A DNA stretch of 8,282 nt, taken from Desulfobacterales bacterium. GTDB taxonomy: Bacteria > Desulfobacterota > Desulfobacteria > Desulfobacterales > 4be13. The stretch is from NCBI GenBank assembly GCA_029934695.1, contig JAOZLU010000086.1:1580-9861 (forward strand). The letters run 5' to 3'. Numbering within the stretch: the first letter of the stretch is position 1; every line of letters begins with the position of its first letter. Below the pieces are notes generated by a model. The model made no database searches and had not been told where the DNA came from. It saw only the letters and a program-made list of their open reading frames with translations. Below, piece by piece: positions 1-6,571 of this stretch. Both the position numbers and the translations under genes were made by a program.

Positions 1-443
1 AATCTCTCTTTCAGCTTTTGAGATATTTCATCATCGATCTTATTGATATGACTTTCAATCAATTTTTCGTTCTCTTTTTCAAGCTTTTCCAATTTTTCAC
101 TTACATCCAATTTGTATTTCTCATACTTATCCCTTTTTCTCTCAAAGATAAATTCAAAACCAGAAAAGAAAATAGTAAATATTGTGATACCAATGCTTAA
201 TATTGCAACTATAATAGCTACCGAACGAAGATAAAAATTAATATTTTCCAAATGAAACTTTTCTTCGCTGTTATCATGAGGGCAATTGTTTTGATCAGCA
301 GATGTTTGTACCTCGGTCGTATCGGCGGATGCCTTATCAAGTTCTGTATTGCCCTGCTGAGAATATACAAGCAGACACATGAGAATGATAAAAAAAATGC
401 AGAACAGGCACAAATTTTTTGATTTTAAATATTTATTCATCAT
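1..443 (-). CDS. Membrane-anchored coiled-coil protein, C-terminus beyond the window
   Basis: No family was recognised. Translation on the minus strand from 443 (or the adjacent ATG at 440) stays open to the window edge, giving about 147 residues. An N-terminal hydrophobic stretch at about 9-27 (CLFCIFFIILMCLLVYS) is a signal peptide or anchor. A polar Ser/Thr/Asp/Asn-rich loop of about 45 residues follows, with CPHD at about 54-57. A second hydrophobic segment at about 74-100 (VAIIVAILSIGITIFTIFF) is followed by a highly charged Lys/Glu heptad-like stretch (KLEKLEKENEKLIE) that should form a cytoplasmic coiled coil. The start is supported by GAGGGGG six bases upstream of 443. The gene overlaps the end of the receiver gene by 8-11 bases, so it is probably co-translated with the kinase and receiver. 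By inference it is a membrane partner or output of that phosphorelay. The coding frame is clear; the function is unknown. Confidence 0.8.
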   Translation of the reverse strand, partial: MMNKYLKSKNLCLFCIFFIILMCLLVYSQQGNTELDKASADTTEVQTSADQNNCPHDNSEEKFHLENINFYLRSVAIIVAILSIGITIFTIFFSGFEFIFERKRDKYEKYKLDVSEKLEKLEKENEKLIESHINKIDDEISQKLKER

Positions 444-918
444 TTTTATCCCCCTCTTTGAAACCAAGTTTTTCCTCAATCACCTTCTCAAACTCCTGAT
501 TCCAGTTCATACTGTCATTTACCGACCCCTTTTCTATATATTTAACCCATGCACCTTCAGATAATTTAATGTCTTCAAGCTTCTCTTCACTTTCACCCTT
601 TAAAGGTCTTACAGATACAATAAGGATCGGTATGTCTTTATAATCAGATCTCAGAAAAACCTTTGCCAGCACCCAGCCCGCTTCATATCCACCTTCGGTT
701 GAGATATTCTCTTTCCCAATGGCTTTAAGGGATTGTACTGAAAACAGCATGACATCCAATATAATAAGGACTATTCGCTCTTTTTCTTCGCTCAGAATAT
801 CGGCCAGACGATGAAGGGTTGATACGATTTTTACTTCAAAACCCTTCTTCTTCAAAAAACCTATCTGCGTTGAAACAATATCTGAACGATCTTCCATCCA
901 TACAATCAAATCTTTCAT
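433..918 (-). CDS. Stand-alone receiver-domain (CheY-like) response regulator
   Basis: A protein of 161 residues that matches a response-regulator receiver with no DNA-binding or enzymatic output domain. The acidic pocket is E9-D10 (WMEDR). The phosphoacceptor is probably D55 at the end of a hydrophobic strand (LIILDVML). S102 (ILIVSVRP) fits the conserved Ser/Thr, and K130 (YIEKG) the conserved lysine, so the full switch set is present. The segment between D55 and S102 is about 15 residues longer than in CheY and contains a GGYEAG motif. The C-terminus adds about 25 charged residues. TAAGGAGG lies four bases before the ATG and contains the kinase stop codon, which decides the start and implies coupling to the upstream kinase. 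It presumably receives phosphate from that kinase; its downstream partner is unknown, possibly the overlapping membrane coiled-coil protein. Confidence 0.85.
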   Translation of the reverse strand: MKDLIVWMEDRSDIVSTQIGFLKKKGFEVKIVSTLHRLADILSEEKERIVLIILDVMLFSVQSLKAIGKENISTEGGYEAGWVLAKVFLRSDYKDIPILIVSVRPLKGESEEKLEDIKLSEGAWVKYIEKGSVNDSMNWNQEFEKVIEEKLGFKEGDKNDE

Positions 919-930
919 AACGCCTCCTTA
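919..930 (-). promoter_or_regulatory. Ribosome binding site fused to the kinase stop codon
   Basis: Read on the minus strand, the sequence is TAAGGAGGCGTT followed by ATG. TAA is the kinase stop codon and is also the first three bases of a full anti-Shine-Dalgarno match. A ribosome finishing the kinase therefore sits directly on the receiver's initiation site, which points to tight translational coupling. Confidence 0.8.
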
Positions 931-3900
931 ATTCATTTCTATTAACCTTCCTTTACGAGGTAGAGAAACAATAAAAGTAAACAGACAATGTCCTCCCCGC
1001 TTCTCAGATATATCAACACTGACTTCGCCATCTGCAAGTTCGCAGTACAAGCGAGCATGAGTAAGCCCCAAACCGTCTCCCTTAATGTTCGTCGTATTTG
1101 TTCCACGATATCCTTCGTTGAAAATACTGAAATTCTCTCCTTCCTCCTTTAAACACTCTGCCATATTGGAAAGACGAAATTCAACAGAACACTTTGTGAT
1201 TTTCACAGCCGCGTCAATGCTGGTTTTTGGCAGAGCATATTTTACTGCATTGTTTACCAGATTCTCCAATATATTTCTCAGATATGACGGAGGTATCAGC
1301 AGATAAGGCCCCTTAGCCGGGCCATCATAATTGTCCTTTAATTTTTTTTCCCAACGCTCAGACCATGTCGGACGCAAAACTTTATTAAACATATTTCGGA
1401 GATTCACTTTTTCATCCGATTCCGGATCAATCTTGTGCATAATCAGCAGAGGATGTATATGGCTTTTTTTCATTATATCAAAAGTCTCCTTATCTTCAAA
1501 CACGTTCAGAAGGCGATTCAGATGTTTCGCATAAGATGCCATATCATGGACGACTTTATGAATTGGTGTCCTGATTCTGCCATGTTCATAGGAAGTAGAA
1601 ATCATGTATTTTTCAGGTAAGCCATTCAAAATATCGTTTGCTCGATGTTGTATGCCTTTAATCTGAGTCCGTATATCATGGGTGATGGTATTCCTCACTC
1701 TCTGTTCCCACTGTTTATAGACCATTCTCGCTTCCAGAAGTAATGCCAGAAAATCAGCCATGAATTGTCCGATTGACCACCACTGCTTATCAAGCCCTCC
1801 GGCTTGACAATGATAGAGTACCATAAGCGATATAATTTCACCGTTTTTAGAACTTTTAATCGGAATTGGTGTAATATGTTCAATTCTCTTATTTTTCAAC
1901 CATTGGTGATGGCGTTTCATTCTGTGATGATCAAGATCAGCTTCAAATCTGACTGAAACAAAAGGAGCAACAGGATTTTTTTTAAGTTTATCCAGTCCTT
2001 TTTTAATGAAGCTGGTTGGATCATTAATATCCAAATATACATCTTTTCTTTGTTTGGCAAGCATTTCCTCAAGTTCGGAGCGGTTATTCATCCATACTCT
2101 GGGAAAAAAGTGTTGGGGAGTCTTCCGATCCGGCTCCCATAGTACTGCTGAATAGGAAAGAAAGATTTTGCTGAACTGGGTGCAGATTGCGCTATAGAGC
2201 AATTTTTCTTGTTCTTCACTGCTGATTGCCACAGCCTGTTTTGTCAAATCTCTTATGGCAGACAAAAAAATTGCCTGATAGATGTAAGGAGCAATACTCC
2301 GACATATCCTCATCAATAATTGTACGTTGTGGGATCGGAATTGATACTGACTGCTTCCCAAAACACCGATAATCCCCAAAATACGGCCGTGGATTCGCAA
2401 CGGAGCATAAATAGCTGATTTCACATTTTCTGTGATTTGAAGAGGTATGCTTTCTTCAGGAGGATCAAATACAGGCGGCTGATTTTCCTGAACAAAAACT
2501 GCCTTGCAGAAATGCGCTTTCCCATCCTGAAGAACCCGAAACATGATATCCTGTTTTTGCTTTCTCGAAACTTCTGCTAAACTTTTGATTGATTTTTCCA
2601 ATTTGTTTTCAGGGGAATAATAGCCTCCCAATATTAAAGTATCTTCAGACACTTCATATAGATGAATGCTGCCCGCGTCCGCATTCATCAATATAGCTAC
2701 TTCTCGGCTGAATTTGTCACAAAGATTTTTCAGATATTTTTTCCCATGATTTTCCGTTTCCGCTGGTAAAAATTCAAGCTTATGATCAAAAGATTCTCGT
2801 AAAATCGCCAGTCTTTCCTGTGCGTAGGTTTCTTCTATGGAAACAATTCGTCTGTAAAGCCCCCAATATAAGGCCCCTATTGAATGTTCAGCTATCTTCA
2901 CGGGATCATTGCATGCCTCACGGTCAGGTTCTATCAGAAATTTGGATGGGACAAGGTTGGAATGTCCAAAACCGCTCAATCTGCTTTTTCTTAACGCCAA
3001 TTTAATTTTGATAAATTCAGATTCAGATGCTTCTTTCTGCTCTGCATCTTTCTGCTTCACCTCAATCTCCCATTTATGATCTTTCCATACAGCATATATG
3101 CAATGTGGTTTTTCAGGATGTGGCATCGGAAAGCTCAATCCAATATTCTTTAATACTGAATCAAGATCGCCTTTATATTGCCCTGAAAGAACCATGTTTC
3201 TGATCTCGTTTTCTAATGTCCGGGAATAAAGTACACGGGCAGTAAGTGCAAGATAGCGGCAGATATACCGTTGAAAGGTCAGTTGATTTGAAATTTTGCA
3301 ATCAAGTACAGATTCCATGGCTCTGGCTGATTTGGCAAGAGCATTGCAAAAATCATCCTTATGACACCAAGGTCGGTGCAAAGCAAGCACACTGCATTTT
3401 TCCTTGTAGTCATCTGCCAATCCCTCTAGCATACCTTCAATAAAAGGATTAACTCGATCATTCGTGAATTCTTCTGTGCTTTTTTTAAAAGGCGGCGTAA
3501 ACACCGGACCCGCAACTAAAAACCCTTTGAATCCCCCAATATGAATTTCTCGAATTCCAATTTGCATATAGTCGAAGAAAGGTTGTATTTGCCATCGCTT
3601 AGAGGTTTTTTCTTCTTTCTTGATTTGTTGTGTCCATGAATAAATAAAAATTTGTTCCCATATACGAAAAATGGGAAATTGATGATGAAATTCGGCGATT
3701 AAGGGATGAATGTAACTGGAGCGAGTCACCCATGGGGAATTTTGACGTTTCCCAAAATATTCGATTAAATTTTTCTGTCCTTTTAATATATTGAAATTTT
3801 TGGGGTACTGTTCTCCACATTCGCTTAGAGCTTCCAATGAAAAACCAGCATCTTTGTTCCAAACTTCAGATGCTTTTTTAGAATCATACAAACGCAATGG

Positions 3901-3999
3901 AATCATTTCTGCCACTGCGAGAATATTCTGAATAATCTGAACTGCCCAAGGTTTATTCTCTTTAACCAGTTCCCAAAGTTTTATTTTATCATCACTCAT
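928..3999 (-). CDS. Soluble multidomain sensor histidine kinase with GAF-like domains
   Basis: A protein of 1023 residues with no membrane segment, so it is probably a cytoplasmic sensor. Residues 1-400 match no domain I recognise; they contain a hydrophobic Gly-rich block at about 150-170 (IHIGGFKGFLVAGPVF) and clustered Cys/His at 202-234. Residues about 420-575 look like a GAF domain (SAIYAPLRIHGRILGIIGVLG). About 590-760 may be a second, divergent GAF. The dimerisation and phosphoacceptor helix has H774 (TITHDIRTQIKGI). The ATPase domain has an N box (NILENLVNNAVKYA, 909-922) and a G2 box (GDGLGL, 974-979). The usual G1 Asp-x-Gly-x-Gly is replaced by SNMAECL at 944-950, so nucleotide binding may be altered. 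ATG at 3999 has only a weak AAAGG about ten bases upstream. The stop lies nine bases before the receiver gene, its probable substrate. Confidence 0.85.
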   Translation of the reverse strand: MSDDKIKLWELVKENKPWAVQIIQNILAVAEMIPLRLYDSKKASEVWNKDAGFSLEALSECGEQYPKNFNILKGQKNLIEYFGKRQNSPWVTRSSYIHPLIAEFHHQFPIFRIWEQIFIYSWTQQIKKEEKTSKRWQIQPFFDYMQIGIREIHIGGFKGFLVAGPVFTPPFKKSTEEFTNDRVNPFIEGMLEGLADDYKEKCSVLALHRPWCHKDDFCNALAKSARAMESVLDCKISNQLTFQRYICRYLALTARVLYSRTLENEIRNMVLSGQYKGDLDSVLKNIGLSFPMPHPEKPHCIYAVWKDHKWEIEVKQKDAEQKEASESEFIKIKLALRKSRLSGFGHSNLVPSKFLIEPDREACNDPVKIAEHSIGALYWGLYRRIVSIEETYAQERLAILRESFDHKLEFLPAETENHGKKYLKNLCDKFSREVAILMNADAGSIHLYEVSEDTLILGGYYSPENKLEKSIKSLAEVSRKQKQDIMFRVLQDGKAHFCKAVFVQENQPPVFDPPEESIPLQITENVKSAIYAPLRIHGRILGIIGVLGSSQYQFRSHNVQLLMRICRSIAPYIYQAIFLSAIRDLTKQAVAISSEEQEKLLYSAICTQFSKIFLSYSAVLWEPDRKTPQHFFPRVWMNNRSELEEMLAKQRKDVYLDINDPTSFIKKGLDKLKKNPVAPFVSVRFEADLDHHRMKRHHQWLKNKRIEHITPIPIKSSKNGEIISLMVLYHCQAGGLDKQWWSIGQFMADFLALLLEARMVYKQWEQRVRNTITHDIRTQIKGIQHRANDILNGLPEKYMISTSYEHGRIRTPIHKVVHDMASYAKHLNRLLNVFEDKETFDIMKKSHIHPLLIMHKIDPESDEKVNLRNMFNKVLRPTWSERWEKKLKDNYDGPAKGPYLLIPPSYLRNILENLVNNAVKYALPKTSIDAAVKITKCSVEFRLSNMAECLKEEGENFSIFNEGYRGTNTTNIKGDGLGLTHARLYCELADGEVSVDISEKRGGHCLFTFIVSLPRKGRLIEMN

Positions 4000-4153
4000 A
4001 GTGTTAAGCCTTTATCTGCTTTCACTCACTGCTTGTGAATTCCATCCTGATGTATTTCATAAGGCCAAAATACTTTTGAAAGGCTTAAATTAGGTTCCGA
4101 AAACCCGTAAAATTAAGCAGTCCATTTCTCACACCCTCATCAATTGTTCGTGC

Positions 4154-4182
4154 AGTATGCTAAAAACAAAGCAATTCGTCAA
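4154..4182 (-). promoter_or_regulatory. Candidate sigma70 promoter P1 for the kinase operon
   Basis: On the minus strand, TTGACG (4182-4177) is followed by a 17-base spacer and CATACT (4159-4154). This is five of six and four of six matches to the -35 and -10 consensus at ideal spacing, about 155 bases upstream of the kinase start. The -35 lies at the edge of a 23-bp direct repeat. Confidence 0.4.
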
Positions 4183-4200
4183 TGGGGTAAAAAGAGTATT
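4178..4200. repeat. 23-bp direct repeat, copy 1
   Basis: Begins GTCAATGGGG on the plus strand and ends AGAGTATT. It matches the copy at 4267-4289 in 22 of 23 bases, 89 bp apart, with looser similarity extending a few bases upstream (AATT). The minus-strand -35 of P1 overlaps its end. It may be a regulator site or part of a genome-wide interspersed repeat. Confidence 0.75.
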
Positions 4201-4242
4201 CACCCAGCGCAAATCTCCCCACCTTGCCCCCACTTTCCCTCG

Positions 4243-4271
4243 TTTATTTCACAAACAGAGAATTAGGTCAA
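4243..4271 (-). promoter_or_regulatory. Candidate sigma70 promoter P2, in the second repeat copy
   Basis: On the minus strand, TTGACC (4271-4266) is followed by 17 bases and AATAAA (4248-4243), a four-of-six -10. It occupies the same place relative to the second copy of the direct repeat as P1 does to the first. The -10 is poorer, so this is a weaker call than P1. Confidence 0.28.
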
Positions 4272-4289
4272 TGGGGTAAAGAGAGTATT
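4267..4289. repeat. 23-bp direct repeat, copy 2
   Basis: Second copy of the repeat at 4178-4200, differing by a single A-to-G change. It ends 17 bases before the left end of the MITE-like element and overlaps the -35 of candidate promoter P2. Confidence 0.75.
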
Positions 4290-4306
4290 TCAGGGGTGCA
4301 AAAGAC

Positions 4307-4456
4307 CTGATTATAACGGATTTAGGGGAAGCTCCGATCCAAGCCCCGTAGGGGGCGACATATTTGTAGCACCGGCAGGCCCGAAGCCCGTCCAAGCCCG
4401 TAGAGGCGACATATTTGCAGCTACAAATATGCCGCCCCTAAATCCATTATAATCAG
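4307..4456. mobile_element. 150-bp MITE-like element with terminal inverted repeats and 8-bp target duplication
   Basis: The ends at 4307-4328 and 4435-4456 are inverted repeats matching in 21 of 22 bases, beginning CTGATTATAA and ending TTAGGGG. Immediately outside them the 8-bp sequence CAAAAGAC occurs on both sides (4299-4306 and 4457-4464), a perfect target-site duplication. The element has no room for a transposase, so it would need one supplied in trans. Inside are two direct repeats (4339-4370 and 4392-4421) sharing GGCGACATATTTG, and a near-perfect palindrome at 4401-4440 with 17 of 20 base pairs. An 8-bp duplication is common to several IS families (for example IS1, IS256, IS66, ISL3), so the parent family cannot be named from here. 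Confidence 0.75.
4339..4421. repeat. Internal direct repeats of the MITE-like element
   Basis: Two copies of about 30 bp (4339-4370 and 4392-4421) run from CCAAGCCC through GGCGACATATTTG to AGC, with two single-base gaps and a few substitutions. The second copy forms the left arm of the palindrome at 4401-4440, so the element appears to have grown by duplicating one arm. Confidence 0.6.
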
Positions 4457-4524
4457 CAAAAGACTATTCATGGGCAGGAAAATGCTACCTGATTTGTTTT
4501 TATATGTCAGTAAGTCATTAATCG

Positions 4525-4565
4525 TTTCAAAAATGAAGTGCTAAAGGCACAGCCCATTTTTGAAA
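4525..4565. repeat. Large nested hairpin
   Basis: An 11-bp perfect inverted repeat (TTTCAAAAATG at 4525-4535, CATTTTTGAAA at 4555-4565) encloses a second stem, GTGC (4538-4541) with GCAC (4547-4550), around a TAAAG loop. No T tract follows on either strand at terminator position, so it is more likely a repeat-family structure or an RNA hairpin than a classical terminator. Confidence 0.6.
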
Positions 4566-4678
4566 TAAGCTGCAGGAGGTCTTCCCGCCTTTGTCCGCCT
4601 GAAGAACTGGCTACTTTCTCCAATCAGAAAGCACATCTGTCCGTTTACGGGAATCCTGCTGCTAAACCGATTGCCGGA

Positions 4679-4695
4679 CGGGGTTTGCAACCCCG
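4679..4695. repeat. Short palindrome with TGC loop, copy A
   Basis: CGGGGTT and AACCCCG pair as a 7-bp stem around the loop TGC. A second palindrome of the same architecture (7-bp GC-rich arms, TGC loop) lies at 8228-8244, so this looks like a small REP-type family scattered between genes. Confidence 0.5.
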
Positions 4696-4837
4696 ACAAA
4701 AAAATTGTAAACTTTTTGTTTGCATTTCCAGCATATTTATGACAGGAAGAATATAAGGACTGGATGAGCAGGGAATCTGAAACAGAGTATGGCTGCTGAA
4801 CAGAATAGAAATTCAGACTGAGGAGGAAACTGAATCA

Positions 4838-4946
4838 GTGACAAGAAATTTTGAGGATTATCTGAGACATATCAGATGCTATGGAAAAAGCGCAGACATT
4901 TGTTGCCGGATTAAGTTATGAGGAATTTTTAAGCATTTTATTATGA
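4838..4946 (+). pseudogene. HepT/DUF86 (HEPN toxin) N-terminal remnant, frameshifted and truncated
   Basis: After GAGGAGG at 4820-4826, a GTG at 4838 opens a frame reading VTRNFEDYLRHI. One base later (A4874), the next frame reads DAMEKAQTFVAGLSYEEFL from 4875 and stops at 4944-4946. Joined, these match the characteristic start of HepT-like DUF86 proteins (RDYLxxIxDAIEKAxxFVxGxSxEEF), the RNase toxin half of HepT/MntA toxin-antitoxin pairs. The central and C-terminal HEPN region with the catalytic Arg-x(4-6)-His motif is missing, so the copy cannot be active. No MNT nucleotidyltransferase partner is visible nearby. I infer a degraded toxin-antitoxin locus that sits directly upstream of the next one. 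Confidence 0.6.
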
Positions 4947-4965
4947 AACACAAAAAGGCAGAACT

Positions 4966-5496
4966 ATGCTTATTTTGAAGGGCGTTCACGGTACAACTGT
5001 GGCCCGTGCCAGAAAAATCGCTGATGAGGGATTCTCTTTGTCAATCGGACGCAGAGGCTCAGGTGCTTATTTTTGGCGACAGGGTTATCATTCAAGAAAT
5101 TTGGCTGTTGCCTGGTGGAAATTCTGCAAAGAGAGAAATATATATTCCGGTGACAATAATCAGAATTGTGCGGTAATTGATGCGGAGATCAGTGTGAAAC
5201 GGGCTGAGTATCTCAGTCTTGAAGAACACGGAATAAAAGACAAAATTGCTGTTTTGGCGGGAAAACAGCGAGTCGGATCGGATAAAAGAAAGATTGCCAA
5301 ACTGTATGACTTCTTCATCAGAAAAATGGAACAGAAGGGAAAGCTGAAGATCAGGGTTGTTGAAGTCTTCCTGAGCCCACCCCCGAGACGTTTTTGTAAA
5401 TTTTATCCGGCCGAGGCTTTGGGGCATCCGAGCTGTTATGTTGCACGGGCATCCGACTGCATCCATATCACCGGGATAGAGGAGAATGCAAAATGA
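4966..5496 (+). CDS. Putative PARP-like ADP-ribosyltransferase, candidate toxin
   Basis: A protein of 176 residues with no signal peptide or membrane segment. The N-terminus, KGVHGTTVARARKIADEGF then GRRGSGAYFW, follows the pattern of PARP/ART-fold proteins. H8 of the HGT motif would contact NAD ribose, a helix ending in a Gly-Phe turn follows, and Y35 of GAYF fits the second catalytic motif. Near the C-terminus CYVARASDCIHI (157-168) sits where the third motif is expected, with D164 rather than the usual Glu or Gln. The fold call is mine from motifs and is uncertain; the protein may instead be a related DUF of unknown activity. ATG at 4966 has AAAGG eight bases upstream. Its stop overlaps the SecB-like gene by ATGA, so the two products are made together. 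The context suggests a toxin or defence effector controlled by its partner. Confidence 0.5.
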   Translation: MLILKGVHGTTVARARKIADEGFSLSIGRRGSGAYFWRQGYHSRNLAVAWWKFCKERNIYSGDNNQNCAVIDAEISVKRAEYLSLEEHGIKDKIAVLAGKQRVGSDKRKIAKLYDFFIRKMEQKGKLKIRVVEVFLSPPPRRFCKFYPAEALGHPSCYVARASDCIHITGIEENAK

Positions 5497-6089
5497 AAGA
5501 GTTGGCCCAGTCAGTTTTTGACGAACTTTTTTCCACGGACTATGAGGCGTTTCACGAGGAATTTGGAAGATACCGGGAAGGAGATATTGCTCACAGCCTT
5601 CTTGAACTCGGGGCTGTTGAAGAGAAGGAACGGCGATTTGATTACGCCCAGTCATTGTCTCCGAAATTTTATGAGGCCGGACATGACCCAATGCACTTAA
5701 AGTCAGTCAATGTCGCAGAATTGTTCGTCAAAGTGAACGAGATTCCCGATGATCCCGCGAAAATTGTTCATCAGGAAATGAACATATTCCATGCCCATAG
5801 CGGATATGATCAGGAACGCCGGACCATCCGGGTCGGTCTGCTGCTGGAATCCGGGATGGAAAAAGAGAGAAAAACGGCTTATTCCATGCGAATCGAACTG
5901 TTCGGAGAGTTTGAAGCGGATGAGAGCGGATTGCAAAAACAGCATATTGAAAGCTGGGCAGGCAGAAGTGCTCCTTTTATACTGTGTCCTTTTCTGAGAG
6001 AACATGCTTTCGCACTCACAGTCAGGTGCGGACTCTCCCCCGCAATTCTTCCGCTTATGCAGTTGCCGGCTTTGCGGGAAAGAGAATAA
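5493..6089 (+). CDS. SecB-like chaperone with an N-terminal extension, probable toxin-antitoxin partner
   Basis: A protein of 198 residues. From about 68 onward it resembles the SecB protein-export chaperone. LFVKVNEIPDDP, the strand series RTIRVGLLLES and YSMRIELFGEFEA are followed by the diagnostic C-terminal block at about 158-190 (PFILCPFLREHAFALTVRCG, then SPAILP), equivalent to the YPYxRxxxxxLTxxAGxPPxxLP region of SecB. The first 65 residues are acidic and helical and are not part of canonical SecB; they could be an antitoxin or toxin-binding segment. SecB-like chaperones are known partners in toxin-antitoxin-chaperone systems such as Rv1957 of Mycobacterium tuberculosis. The start codon overlaps the upstream stop (ATGA), with GAGGAGA about eight bases before it. 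I infer that it restrains the upstream ADP-ribosyltransferase-like protein rather than serving general export. The SecB-like domain is fairly sure; the role is inferred. Confidence 0.7.
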   Translation: MKELAQSVFDELFSTDYEAFHEEFGRYREGDIAHSLLELGAVEEKERRFDYAQSLSPKFYEAGHDPMHLKSVNVAELFVKVNEIPDDPAKIVHQEMNIFHAHSGYDQERRTIRVGLLLESGMEKERKTAYSMRIELFGEFEADESGLQKQHIESWAGRSAPFILCPFLREHAFALTVRCGLSPAILPLMQLPALRERE

Positions 6090-6103
6090 GGACAGTCTGG
6101 GAG

Positions 6104-6536
6104 ATGATTACGGGGGTAACGGATCTGTCTTTTCGCCTCGCTCATCAGAGCGTTTGATCGGATGGGAATTTCTGTGAAAGCCGTCACCGGATATTTCGGC
6201 AACACGAGACTGGCTGTCCCGCCACAGATAATCAGTTCCATGCACAAAGCTCTGAAAAATGCCGGTATTCCTGTGAAGGCACGGGAACTTGCAAAACATC
6301 TGACATTTGAAGAGGCAAAAATTGTCATTGAACTGACAAGAAAGGCAGGTTCGGAAGATGAAAAAACAGAACTTACCCGAAAATTACAGGGATATCCGGC
6401 AGATGAGCTGTTGGATATATGGGATCAGACAGCCAGCAGGGACGGGATTGTTCCCGGAACGCCCAGAGAGAAGATACGGGCCGGTTTCCGAGAGAATATG
6501 AGCTGGCACCGGTATATAAGGTGGCCACTCAGATAG
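6104..6536 (+). pseudogene. Frameshifted third cistron of the SecB operon, unrecognised protein
   Basis: ATG at 6104 follows GGGAG and lies 15 bases after the SecB-like stop. Its frame reads MITGVTDLSF and then ends at a TGA at 6155-6157. Removing one T from the TTTT run at 6130-6133 joins it to the long frame that continues through DRMGISVKAVTGYFG to a stop at 6534-6536. An ATG at 6162 allows a 124-residue product, but its ribosome binding site is poor. Near 6490 a second shift would continue as REYELAPVYKVATQIE, so the 3' end may also be broken and now runs into the convergent glycerate kinase gene. The corrected N-terminus (DLSF, SLIRAFDRMGIS) loosely recalls the tail of HTH antitoxins or a ParB-type helix-turn-helix; neither is secure. 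A functional short protein from 6162 remains possible. Confidence 0.45.
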
Positions 6537-6571
6537 AAAGAGGCCGCGGTCATGCTGAAAGGCAAACCGTT

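Noticed and set aside
4178..4289. Possible CRISPR-like repeat pair
   Set aside because: Only two copies, no third unit, and no cas genes; better explained as a promoter or interspersed repeat.
4679..4705. Possible rho-independent terminator
   Set aside because: The stem is followed by A residues on the plus strand, and the minus-strand T run precedes rather than follows the stem.
4538..4756. 72-codon open frame on the plus strand
   Set aside because: It is composed of hairpin and palindrome sequence (the GRGLQPRQ stretch is the TGC-loop palindrome translated), with no ribosome binding site or family resemblance.
4730..4760. Possible plus-strand promoter for the ART-like operon (TTGTTT, TATGAC)
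   Set aside because: Only four of six at each box with 16-base spacing, inside repeat-rich DNA; not strong enough to list.
5092..5691. 199-codon open frame on the minus strand
   Set aside because: Antisense shadow of the well-supported ART-like and SecB-like genes; its sequence is not protein-like.
5879..6328. 149-codon open frame on the minus strand
   Set aside because: Opposes the SecB-like C-terminus and the third cistron; it has no recognisable domain or start signal.
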